NCBI GenBank assembly: GCA_003133205.1
Contig: PKWK01000201.1
Location: 1 to 41,564 of the forward strand
Source: Granulicella sp.
Lineage (GTDB): Bacteria > Acidobacteriota > Terriglobia > Terriglobales > Acidobacteriaceae
Length of the DNA stretch: 41,564 nucleotides
Direction of reading: 5' to 3'
Shown: positions 34,184 to 41,564 of the stretch, one piece after another
Layout of the letters: every line of letters begins with the position of its first letter
How positions within the stretch are numbered: position 1 is the stretch's first letter
Notes under the pieces: generated by a model
Databases searched by the model: none
Seen by the model: the letters and a program-made list of their open reading frames with translations, nothing else
Told to the model about the DNA's origin: nothing
Program-made: the position numbers and the translations under genes

Positions 34184-37075
34184 ATGTCAGGTATTTCGAG
34201 AAGCGTGATCTTGGCGGCGCTGGTGTTCTTCTGTTCGGAAGTTCCAGCGATGGCCCAGGGTGTCGGAAGCATTGCCGGTACAGTTACCGATTCGTCAGGA
34301 GGGGTGGTGCCGCGCGCGACGGTTACGCTGACCAACCCACAGGGCTCCCTAGGCGGTGATCAGACAACCGTCACCAACGAGCACGGAAGCTACCAGTTTC
34401 TCCTCCTCGTGCCCGGCACGTATGTGCTCAAGGCGGATATGCAGGGTTTTCGGCAGGCGGAACTCCGGGACGTGATCGTCAACGCGGATAGGACGTCTCG
34501 CGCTGACCTCACGATTCAACTGGCGGGGACAGAAAGCAATGTGACCGTCACGGCGGATACCCAGATGCTTGATACGACGAGCGTGCAGGAAATAACGACT
34601 CTAAGCACTTCCGAGTTGGAGAAACTGCCGAACCGGTCGGACGTCTGGTCGGAAATGAAGATCGTGCCGGGAGTCATCATGACAGCGGGCGTGGGCGGCG
34701 CCTCCAGTATGGATGTAGGAGGATCGGGTGCGTTCATACAGTCGTACCCCACCGCGCGTGGCTCAACTGAAAACAAGTACGCAATCGACGGCATGGACGT
34801 CTCGGCGACCACCAGCGTAGCCGCCATACTATATCTCGACCCGACGTCCTTCCAGGAGAGCAGCTTTCAGGTTGGACAGGCGAGTGCCGAGAATGACGCC
34901 GCCGGCATCACGATGAATGTGGTTACCCGCACAGGCACGAACCAACTGCACGGCAGTGTCGGCTCGCAAGGCTCAACTTTAGGGAGCCACCTAGCCTCGG
35001 CACAGAATCTAAGCCCTCAAATGATCGCCGGCCTATTGGCGAGCGTACCGCCGTCTGTGTTGAAACTCAATCCGAGCCTGCAGCCCAATTCTAATATTCA
35101 GCAGTTCACCGATTTTAACGCCTTGATCGACGGCCCTGTGATTAAAAACAAGCTCTGGTATGTGGGTACATGGCACGACGATCGCTACAATGTTCACCAG
35201 TTGGGTGCGTACGAGCTGAACGGCACGGAGATGCTCAACGATAATACCATGTGGAATACGACGGCAAAGCTATCGTATCAGATCAGCAAGTCGTCTCAGC
35301 TATCGTACTTTAACAACTTGCAGTACAAGCTCAATGGGCACAGCAGCAACACCTTAGGCGACGACCTAGCGCGGGCTTACAAATCCAAGTATCCCGATGT
35401 AAATCAGGTGAAGTTTATCAGCGTATTAGGCACGCGATTCGTATTGGATGCGGGCTACAGCCGGTGGCGTACGCGTGACATCCAGGGCAAAGAACCAGCG
35501 GTGCAGCCCGGCGCAATCGCGGACGTCGACCTAGCAACGCAGACATACACCAATGCGCTGTCATCCTACACAGACGACGGCCAGGATCGCGATGTGGTGA
35601 AGCTCAGCGGTATCTTCACTCTCAAGTCACACGACCTGCACTTCGGGGGGGATTTTGATCGCGGCCCCTCGCCTGGCCGAAAATGGGCGACGTCAACCAT
35701 GACCGCGGAGTTCCTCAACGGGGTGCCCAATGCGGTGGTTACCTCTATTATTGCGGTCAGTAACTCGAAAGCCTTCAATGCGCCCGACGTTCCAGACCAA
35801 ACCTACAAGGTTTCCACAGATACAGCGTTCTACGTCCAAGACAAGTACGCCATGACACGGCGCTTGGTGTTGAATCTCGGTGTGCGGTTTGAGCGGAACA
35901 CCAGCAGCATGAATGCCTCGTGTCTACCGAAGACCGCAGGATTTCCTGGTACGTGCTATCCGGCACTCACCAGTGCGCCCAAGCCTTATGCGTTCCTGCC
36001 GCGTTTGGGTGTCATCTACGACCTGAAGGGGAACGGGAAGACAGCCCTGAAGTTTGGCTTTAATCGGTACAACTCTCCAATTTTGTTTACCTTTTTGAAT
36101 GATATGCTGGCGACCGGGGGTTTTGGCACCACGGTCATCTCGAATACTCGGACCTGGACCGACCTGAATGGAGATGGTATTCCCCAGCTCAATGAGCTGG
36201 GTCCCGACCCCGGTTACAATGTTCCAGCGTTGGCGGGCAATCCATTTATTGGCCATATAAGTTGGCCCCACACCTGGGAATACACGGGTGGAGTGGAGAG
36301 TCAGTTGCCCGGACAACTTGTAGCCTCGGCAACTTATGTGCGTCGACTGACCCGAGATAATATTGGATCCGAGAATTCGTCCATACCTACTTTGGCCTAC
36401 ACGCCAGTGACGGTGACGGAATATGTGACCGGGCAGGTCGTGCAAGTCTGGCTTCGCGATCCGGCATACGCCAAAGCGCCCATTACCAACGTCGTGTTTA
36501 ACACGCCGCAGCTGAACACCGAATACTCGGCCGTAGACGTCGAAGTAAAAAAACATATGAGCCACCATTTTATGGTACTCGGCGGTGCCACGTTCCAAAG
36601 AACCACCCTCCACAGCAGCGGCGGCGACCTGAACAATCCCACAAACCGGTTGTTCGACGCTGGGGTGCCCGCCTGGTCCATTCCCTGGTCCTATCGCTTG
36701 TCTGGCGTGTATCAAGCGCCGCATGGAGTGATGGTCAGCGGCACCTTTCAGTTCGAGAGGGGGGAGGGAGAGCTAACGACGGTGCTAGTGGACAGCAGAA
36801 CCATTAAGTTCAATCCCGGTCAGGCCGCGACGCAGATAGTCAATGTCGCCAAGAGCGCGGTGATTAGACCGAATGTCGTACAGCTTGATCTGAGCGCTGA
36901 GAAAAGCTGGAAGCTGACGGAGCGCCAGACACTATCGGGTCGGATCAACGCCTACAACGCGCTGAACAACGCGACGCTGACCAACGAGGTTACACAACTC
37001 GGTCCGACGTATCACCGGCCCACTGCGATTCAGGCAGGACGGATGCTCAAGTTTGGTTTCAACTATGAGTTCTGA
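34184..37075 (+). CDS. TonB-dependent receptor, Oar-like, with carboxypeptidase-regulatory domain
   Basis: I start at the ATG at 34184, seven bases after AGGAG. The 963-residue protein has a signal peptide ending AMAQG, a carboxypeptidase-regulatory domain at about 25-110 (GTVTDSSGGVVPRATVTLTN), a plug-like region to about 250 (STENKYAIDGMDVS), and a long beta-barrel ending FGFNYEF with a terminal Phe as in outer-membrane proteins. These Oar-like receptors are numerous in acidobacteria and are thought to import large carbohydrates; some may be adhesins. The promoter shares the operator-like element with other genes of the locus, which suggests import of the same sugar-acid polymer or oligomer. 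Confidence 0.9.
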   Translation: MSGISRSVILAALVFFCSEVPAMAQGVGSIAGTVTDSSGGVVPRATVTLTNPQGSLGGDQTTVTNEHGSYQFLLLVPGTYVLKADMQGFRQAELRDVIVNADRTSRADLTIQLAGTESNVTVTADTQMLDTTSVQEITTLSTSELEKLPNRSDVWSEMKIVPGVIMTAGVGGASSMDVGGSGAFIQSYPTARGSTENKYAIDGMDVSATTSVAAILYLDPTSFQESSFQVGQASAENDAAGITMNVVTRTGTNQLHGSVGSQGSTLGSHLASAQNLSPQMIAGLLASVPPSVLKLNPSLQPNSNIQQFTDFNALIDGPVIKNKLWYVGTWHDDRYNVHQLGAYELNGTEMLNDNTMWNTTAKLSYQISKSSQLSYFNNLQYKLNGHSSNTLGDDLARAYKSKYPDVNQVKFISVLGTRFVLDAGYSRWRTRDIQGKEPAVQPGAIADVDLATQTYTNALSSYTDDGQDRDVVKLSGIFTLKSHDLHFGGDFDRGPSPGRKWATSTMTAEFLNGVPNAVVTSIIAVSNSKAFNAPDVPDQTYKVSTDTAFYVQDKYAMTRRLVLNLGVRFERNTSSMNASCLPKTAGFPGTCYPALTSAPKPYAFLPRLGVIYDLKGNGKTALKFGFNRYNSPILFTFLNDMLATGGFGTTVISNTRTWTDLNGDGIPQLNELGPDPGYNVPALAGNPFIGHISWPHTWEYTGGVESQLPGQLVASATYVRRLTRDNIGSENSSIPTLAYTPVTVTEYVTGQVVQVWLRDPAYAKAPITNVVFNTPQLNTEYSAVDVEVKKHMSHHFMVLGGATFQRTTLHSSGGDLNNPTNRLFDAGVPAWSIPWSYRLSGVYQAPHGVMVSGTFQFERGEGELTTVLVDSRTIKFNPGQAATQIVNVAKSAVIRPNVVQLDLSAEKSWKLTERQTLSGRINAYNALNNATLTNEVTQLGPTYHRPTAIQAGRMLKFGFNYEF

Positions 37076-37570
37076 AAACTAGTTATCGTGGCCAGGAGGA
37101 TCGTATGCGCTGGTAGGGGAGGAAATGTCTCCGTGGTCGTGTTGGGCGCATCGTTCGACGCTGCTGCGTCTCTAGAATGGCGTATGAGGCGACAGAAAGC
37201 ATAGCGGGTGCGCATGCCGCAGATTGGGAGCCCCGCGTCTCGTTGCCGCGGTGGCGTCCACACCTAAGGCGACCATCTCCGCTGGGTATTGGAAAGGGAG
37301 GACACTATGATATCTACCCACAATTCCGTACCTGTAGTTACTGTCCGAGACACCTGACCTCTCCAATATACGCATTTTGGAAACCCCACTGGCAGTAACT
37401 TGTGAAGCCTCTAATTGAACAAAGACTACACGGTCGAGGGCTTGGACGGATTTGGCGTAATCATAACCGCAAAGAGCAATGGCCACGACTGCGACGAGTT
37501 GTGGCTGAGATTCTAACGATGAGTGAGTTTGGCGGCCAATGGTTGGGTTTTAGGAAGAAGGGATAATCAG
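37076..37570. other. 495-base gap with no convincing gene
   Basis: Two short frames exist: MISTHNSVPVVTVRDT at 37308 with GGGAGG upstream, and a 54-residue basic frame at 37402-37566. Neither looks like a real protein. Another frame reads YTVEGLDGFGVIITAKSNGH near 37425, so decayed coding DNA is possible. No copy of the ATTTC element is seen here. Confidence 0.4.
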
Positions 37571-37624
37571 ATGAAGGAGCGTCTTATGGGAACGAATATG
37601 AAGGAGAGTCTTATGACAACGAAT
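37571..37624 (+). repeat. 27-base tandem duplication of the ribosome binding site and start codon
   Basis: ATGAAGGAGcGTCTTATGggAACGAAT (as two segments, 37571-37597) is repeated with three changes at 37598-37624. Each copy carries AAGGAG five to six bases before an in-frame ATG (37586 and 37613), giving two possible starts nine codons apart. Confidence 0.8.
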
Positions 37625-38920
37625 TCGGTGTCCCGGCGTGATTTTTTTGGCGCGGCGGCCGGTGCGGCAATAGGCTTCTCAGCACTCGCCGATCCGGCGG
37701 CTGCAGCGGCCCAGGCAGTCGGAGTCAGGAAATCCGACCTGCCCGATCTTACGATCAAAGAAGTCAAGGTGTATGTTTTGAGGGACAGTTCCCCGAGCGA
37801 CGGGCCAGTCGGCGAAACCCGACCAAGAATGCCCGGCGGCATAAATGGACCGCACGAAGACCGGCTGTTTTCAGTGGTGACTAATAGTGGGATTGAAGGC
37901 ATCTACAGCACACGGGGGGAATCTGCCGGGTTGCTGGAGTATGCGAAGGGGTTGCTGGTGGGCAAGAACGCCATTGACGGTCCCTCGTTCACGTCCATTT
38001 GGGAGCCGACCCTCCGCAGGCACCCAGACAGCGCGTATGCAGCTACGATTGACTACGCGTTGTGGGACGTCATCGGCAAGGCAGTGAACCTCCCGGTCTA
38101 CAAAATACTAGGGCCGTACAGGCACAAGGTGCTGGCATACGCAAGCTCGCAGCACCTCAGCAGCGTGGAGGCCTACGTCGAAGACGTAAAGCGGGCCAAG
38201 TCCGAGGGCTACAAAGGGTACAAGATCCACCCACCATGGGTCCTGAACTCTAGCGGCGGGGCACAGGCAGGTGCGCCGTCATCGCTGGTCCGGAGTCAGG
38301 GAGGCGTCGACCTGGAACTGGATATCGAAGTGGCGAAGGCTGTTCGCCAGACGAGCGGCCCCGATATGGGGTTGCTGCTCGACCGGGTGGGTGCCTATAC
38401 CCGCGAGATGGCGTTGAAGGTAGGGCGCGTTCTGGACCAATTAAATTACAACGGCTTCGAAGACCCGTTGCCCTCGGTTGACCTGGAGGGCTGTGTGCAA
38501 CTGTGCCGGGACATCGACACACCGGTCCAAATGGGAGAGATGTTCGTCAGCATGTATGACTATGCCCCCTATATCCGGGAGCGAGGCATGGATGTGCTAC
38601 GGTTTATCGCGGGCAACATCGGCGGGATTACCGGCGGCATGAAATTAGCCAAGACAGCGGAGGTCTTCGGCATGGAATGTGTGCCGCACAACTGGGGCGA
38701 TTCGTATGAGCATGCTGTGCACTTCCACATGGAGCTCGCCATGCCGAACAACATCTGGTTCGAGATGATGCAGCCGACGGGTTCCTCGGACCGCCCCTAC
38801 ATCATTGACAAGTTCCGGATTGATAAGGACGGATTCGTTCCCGCGCCGACGAAGCCGGGTCTGGGGCTTGAGTTGGACCGCGCCGTCATGGACAAGATGA
38901 TGGCGCGGGTCGAGACGTAG
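37613..38920 (+). CDS. Tat-exported enolase-superfamily (MR/MLE) dehydratase
   Basis: The chosen start gives a 435-residue protein with a twin-arginine signal SVSRRDFFGAAAG followed by an Ala-rich hydrophobic stretch. The enolase-superfamily barrel has metal ligands D257, E283 and E309 and H359 in CVPHNWG. The second-strand motif is KxH (KIH, 204-206) in place of the KxK of mandelate racemase. Such enzymes dehydrate or epimerise aldonic acids. Location in the periplasm is unusual for the family. A longer form from 37586 is possible through the duplicated start. It is the last intact gene of the sugar-acid locus, 537 bases after the receptor. Confidence 0.87.
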   Translation: MTTNSVSRRDFFGAAAGAAIGFSALADPAAAAAQAVGVRKSDLPDLTIKEVKVYVLRDSSPSDGPVGETRPRMPGGINGPHEDRLFSVVTNSGIEGIYSTRGESAGLLEYAKGLLVGKNAIDGPSFTSIWEPTLRRHPDSAYAATIDYALWDVIGKAVNLPVYKILGPYRHKVLAYASSQHLSSVEAYVEDVKRAKSEGYKGYKIHPPWVLNSSGGAQAGAPSSLVRSQGGVDLELDIEVAKAVRQTSGPDMGLLLDRVGAYTREMALKVGRVLDQLNYNGFEDPLPSVDLEGCVQLCRDIDTPVQMGEMFVSMYDYAPYIRERGMDVLRFIAGNIGGITGGMKLAKTAEVFGMECVPHNWGDSYEHAVHFHMELAMPNNIWFEMMQPTGSSDRPYIIDKFRIDKDGFVPAPTKPGLGLELDRAVMDKMMARVET

Positions 38921-39352
38921 AGTCTGGATGATTAGCGCCACCCCCAGGGGTCACGTCACAGGCTTTGGGGTGGGCAAGCTTGTCAGCAGGCACTCAGGGA
39001 AATACCTGTAGGTTAACCAGAATCGAATCCGGAGGTCGGGCGACGTCGTGTAATGGGGGATTTGGCTATGAATGCGAGTCCGTGTGCGCAAGCAGAAGGC
39101 GAGCGCGGATTTCCGCAGTGACTGGACTAACGATGCACTCTGCCGCTCAGCCAGCCAACGTTGTTCACTCAGCGGTGCTCTATTCAATCGGGAGCGCCAT
39201 CGACGTCGCGTAAGCGTGGGGTATTGCTTTCAACTACCCGCCTTTAAAATATCGATGAGTAGTTGTGCCTGGCCAAAATAGCGATCTACTGACAAATCAG
39301 GCAGATAAGAGTACATCCGGTTTCGCCTGCTTTTCCGTGTCAAACTGGCTTC
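38921..39352. other. 432-base gap, no gene seen
   Basis: Short plus-strand frames lack coding character. The 3' part probably holds the left end of a transposable element, because transposase sequence begins at 39353; I could not identify a terminal inverted repeat. Confidence 0.4.
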
Positions 39353-39514
39353 ATGCTCCGCCTGTTGAGGCTCCTTTTTATTCTGGCTAACCGATCGTTT
39401 CATGCTCGCCGCGATCTGCTCCTGGAGAATCTTGCTCTTCGGCAACAGCTTTCTGTGTTGAAACGGCGGTGTCCGCAAGCCCGGTTTACCGTCGCTGACA
39501 AATTGTTCTGGGTG
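39353..39514 (+). pseudogene. N-terminal fragment of a DDE (integrase-core) transposase
   Basis: The first 53 residues, with FHARRDLLLENLALRQQLSV, then LKRR and DKLFWV, match the start of integrase-core transposases common in acidobacteria. After KLFWV the frame turns into unrelated sequence shared with the following gene region, and the catalytic DDE core is missing. It marks the edge of a lost insertion. Confidence 0.7.
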
Positions 39515-39678
39515 AATGATGCAGCGGCTCTGGGCGGGACATCCATAACCCCCAAGGCTCTTCCGTTCCGAGTATTGCCAGTGATGGACAACAGAGTACC
39601 TCTCTTACTACGGGTGGGACGGCGCAGGATAAGCCTTCTGCGGCCATTCCGGAGGAATCGCCTTCAGGGGAATCGGCG

Positions 39679-40272
39679 GTGGCTCCTTCTTCGCTTCGAG
39701 ACACGGATGGACCTTCAACCGAGACCAATTCGACTGTAGCGGACCGCGCACCGGCTGACGCGCATGATGCTGCCGCACCCGAATCGGAGAACCCATCAGA
39801 CATCCAAAGCACGTTAGATGGTTGGGCAAAGGCAATCAATGACAACAACGTGACGTTGGAGATGAGATATTACGGCGACCGACTGGATCGGTATTTTCTC
39901 GCGCGCGACGTAACTCAGGATTTCGTTGCGCAAGACAAAGCGCAATTCTATCGAAAGGGCAAGCGCTTCCTCGACTACCACGTTGAAAACGTCATAGTGG
40001 ACCAGCAGTCGCCCGAAAAGGCGACAGTATCTCTGGTCAAACGGTGGACGATATCTGACGGCTTCGGCACTAAGTCAGGCGAAATCCGGTCGCGCCTGTG
40101 GCTGACACGCGACGCAGGTCACTGGACGATTACAGGCGAGCAAGATCTGCTTAAGTCTGCAACCCATTCCAGGAACACAGGTTCCGAACTAGACAGTGAC
40201 ATACGTTTGCTGATGGTCGCCTATTGGAGCGTATTGAATCAAGGCAAATACCTGGGTGCCCTGCGGAGATAA
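39679..40272 (+). CDS. NTF2/SnoaL-like domain protein, probably 5'-truncated
   Basis: The frame is open from 39586 and has no good start; a GTG at 39679 is used. Residues 1-45 are Pro/Ser/Thr/Ala-rich linker, followed by an NTF2-like fold (IQSTLDGWAKAINDNN ... YYGDRLDRYF ... VKRWTI ... WLTRDAGHWTITGEQDLL). Proteins of this type usually carry an N-terminal zinc ribbon and membrane segment before such a linker. That part is missing, and transposase sequence lies just upstream, so the gene was probably cut by the insertion. No enzymatic residues can be assigned. Confidence 0.6.
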   Translation: MAPSSLRDTDGPSTETNSTVADRAPADAHDAAAPESENPSDIQSTLDGWAKAINDNNVTLEMRYYGDRLDRYFLARDVTQDFVAQDKAQFYRKGKRFLDYHVENVIVDQQSPEKATVSLVKRWTISDGFGTKSGEIRSRLWLTRDAGHWTITGEQDLLKSATHSRNTGSELDSDIRLLMVAYWSVLNQGKYLGALRR

Positions 40273-40376
40273 GGGCGGAGATCGCCTGCGAGTGTGCCAT
40301 ATCTGAGATATGTTCTACACTGTTCTCCTTTTACGGCGGGTTTCATTCCGGCCGCGGGGGAGAGAGAGCGGTGTTT

Positions 40377-40829
40377 ATGGCCATCAACAAACAGACGGTT
40401 AAGCTGTACTGGGTAACGACGGCTGATCACGACGAAGATTGGTTCATCCTCGCCGAGAGTGCAAGAAGTGCGCGGGCGTATCACGAGGATTATGAAGGCT
40501 ACGGTAAAGGGGATGCTCGCTCCCGTCTGATCGTCTCTGATGTCACCCTGAAGGAGTTCATGAGCGGAACCCCACCGTGCCACGCCCAGTTCCAGGACCT
40601 CTTCCAGATTGGCTTTGAGAGCACCGGCGCGATCCCGAATCGGCGCCGGGCGGGATGCAACGGGGAGATCTTCAGGGAAGGGATACTTGAGGCCATCATC
40701 GAGCTTGGACGGAATCAGCTGACGGTGACGATGCGGGAGAACGGCGGGCTGCAGTTGAACGAAGCAACCTCCTCAACGATGGAACCGGAGGCTGCACCGG
40801 GGGTGAAAACGGGACTGCGACTCGTCTAG
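40377..40829 (+). CDS. hypothetical protein, 150 residues
   Basis: The ATG at 40377 (MAINKQTVKLYWVTTADHDE) is preferred because upstream residues in the same frame have poor composition. The product is acidic, alpha/beta in character, with a conserved-looking WVTTADHDEDWFILAESAR start, and ends in a disordered Glu/Pro tail. No family is recognised. It follows the NTF2-like gene by 104 bases. Confidence 0.55.
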   Translation: MAINKQTVKLYWVTTADHDEDWFILAESARSARAYHEDYEGYGKGDARSRLIVSDVTLKEFMSGTPPCHAQFQDLFQIGFESTGAIPNRRRAGCNGEIFREGILEAIIELGRNQLTVTMRENGGLQLNEATSSTMEPEAAPGVKTGLRLV

Positions 40830-40900
40830 TAGGAGTGAGACTGGACAGCTCTTCGGTGGGCTGCCAGGTGGTGGGCGGCGGCGGGCGAAAAATGGCGTGT

Positions 40901-41009
40901 AGGTGCGGCACGGTGCAGAAGTGCCAGTGGAATATAGAAATCACCGATTATCGCTCAGAACGCGAAAAACCCAGCAAATGAGGTGCGGCACGGTGCAGAA
41001 CTTCCAGTG
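40901..41009. repeat. 20-base direct repeat, 80-base period
   Basis: AGGTGCGGCACGGTGCAGAA occurs at 40901-40920 and 40981-41000; both are followed three bases later by CCAGTG. Confidence 0.8.
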
Positions 41010-41230
41010 ACAACTTAAAAACACCTGTTTTCAGCCCCGATATGTAAAAAGGTGTACAGATACTTTTTGCCGGCGACTTGAACCTCATTTCGAGCTCTCC
41101 GCCGGACCCCTGCGGGAGGGGATTTCGGGCCCTGATGGAGAGAGCAAACCGGGTAGGTGGCAGCAAGCCGGGAACCTCTGCGAAGGACTGCTGTGGGCTG
41201 GCTGGGATGACGGCGGGATAGGGGCGAGGG

Positions 41231-41338
41231 GATCGCCGACGGGCGCGCGAGGGAAGTTTTTGTGTGGGTTGGACGAAGGGTCCAGGTTGGGTCGCCCGTG
41301 CGCGAGGGAGATATTTAAGTGCTCCGGACGAAGGGACC
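41231..41338. repeat. imperfect direct repeat pair
   Basis: The units at 41231-41283 and 41291-41338 share GCGCGAGGGA near the start and GGACGAAGGG(T/A)CC at the end, with diverged middles. Confidence 0.6.
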
Positions 41339-41342
41339 TAGT

Positions 41343-41564
41343 CTATATATAGAGGTCCTTCCGGAACCGGCCATATCCCTGGTCGATCAGCTCACGGTTG
41401 ATGTTGACGCCGTCTGCTTCGATGACTGCACGGGCATGCTGGCTGTTGTCGGCGGCACCGCGCGCGACGGTCAGGTTGACGCGGGTGCCTTCGGCCAAAG
41501 CGGTGGAGAGATAGACGTCCCGCTCACGCAGCTTGTTGTCGGCAAGTCCTGCAGCCTGAGCCCG
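41343..41564 (-). CDS. 3' end of a possible staphylococcal-nuclease-fold protein, partial
   Basis: A minus-strand frame is open from the right edge to TAG at 41343, giving 73 residues. The block ARAVIEADGVNINRELIDQG followed by YGRFRKDL resembles the end of SNase-like nucleases, where (V/I)NxxLVxxGYA follows the last strand. The catalytic part lies outside the window, so the family is tentative. Confidence 0.5.
   Translation of the reverse strand, partial: RAQAAGLADNKLRERDVYLSTALAEGTRVNLTVARGAADNSQHARAVIEADGVNINRELIDQGYGRFRKDLYI

Larger units (their letters stand above)
40830..41342. other. 513-base non-coding region with two sets of direct repeats
   Basis: No gene is seen. It contains two copies of AGGTGCGGCACGGTGCAGAA exactly 80 bases apart and two imperfect copies of a 48-54-base unit near its right end. 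Confidence 0.5.

Noticed and set aside
37402..37566. 54-residue basic ORF before the Tat dehydratase
   Set aside because: GTG start without ribosome site, Arg/Trp-rich composition and no recognisable similarity.
40901..41009. CRISPR-like repeats
   Set aside because: Only two copies, with one 60-base spacer, no cas genes and no further units.

Overview
The window looks like chromosomal DNA from an acidobacterium of the Terriglobia/Acidobacteriaceae type (Granulicella, Edaphobacter or Terriglobus relatives). The basis is gene content, not a database match: a large Oar-like TonB-dependent receptor with an N-terminal carboxypeptidase-regulatory domain, a lipoprotein built from bacterial-surface beta domains, Tat-exported sugar-acid enzymes, Gly/Arg-rich secreted proteins and GC-rich DNA.

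Layout. (1) 1-10043: the 3' part of a secreted Gly/Arg-rich protein and a LarA-type lactate racemase on the plus strand face a five-gene minus-strand run (MFS transporter, RhmD-like acid-sugar dehydratase, GguC/AraD1 protein, beta-hydroxyacid dehydrogenase, exported esterase). This run is probably one sugar-acid operon. (2) 10306-16228: a large surface lipoprotein, then a bifunctional Rel/SpoT (p)ppGpp enzyme. (3) 16343-22905: three multi-pass GT-C-like membrane proteins and a methyltransferase. The last membrane protein is split by a frame change at a run of nine C. (4) 23296-24470: ridA, msrB and rpmB. (5) 24701-27300: a decayed zone with a broken NHL-repeat protein, the catalytic tail of a tyrosine recombinase ending in the 3' half of a tRNA-Val(GAC) gene (a probable old attachment site), and a peptide deformylase remnant. 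(6) 27325-38920: a sugar-acid locus with an FAH-family hydrolase, IclR regulator, SDR dehydrogenase, Tat-exported DHDPS/KDG-aldolase-like protein, enolase-superfamily and cupin pseudogenes, MFS transporter, TonB receptor and Tat-exported enolase-superfamily dehydratase. (7) 38921-41564: a transposase fragment beside an NTF2-like gene, an unknown gene, short repeats and the end of a possible nuclease-fold gene.

How it fits together. The third region of interest is region 6. The TonB receptor and MFS carrier would bring in an acidic sugar, and the dehydratase, SDR and FAH hydrolase match the non-phosphorylated diketo-hydrolase route known for L-rhamnonate and L-fuconate. Two catabolic enzymes carry twin-arginine signals, so part of the chemistry may happen in the periplasm. 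Three promoters in this locus carry the same element, ATTTCrTTTTAC, 2-3 bases upstream of a TTGACA -35 box, and the IclR operon has a GAAATGCCATTTC palindrome just upstream of its -10 box. This points to a local IclR/KdgR-like regulon, which is the most notable inference from the window. Several members (a cupin and an enolase paralog) are pseudogenes, so the system is either being remodelled or lost.
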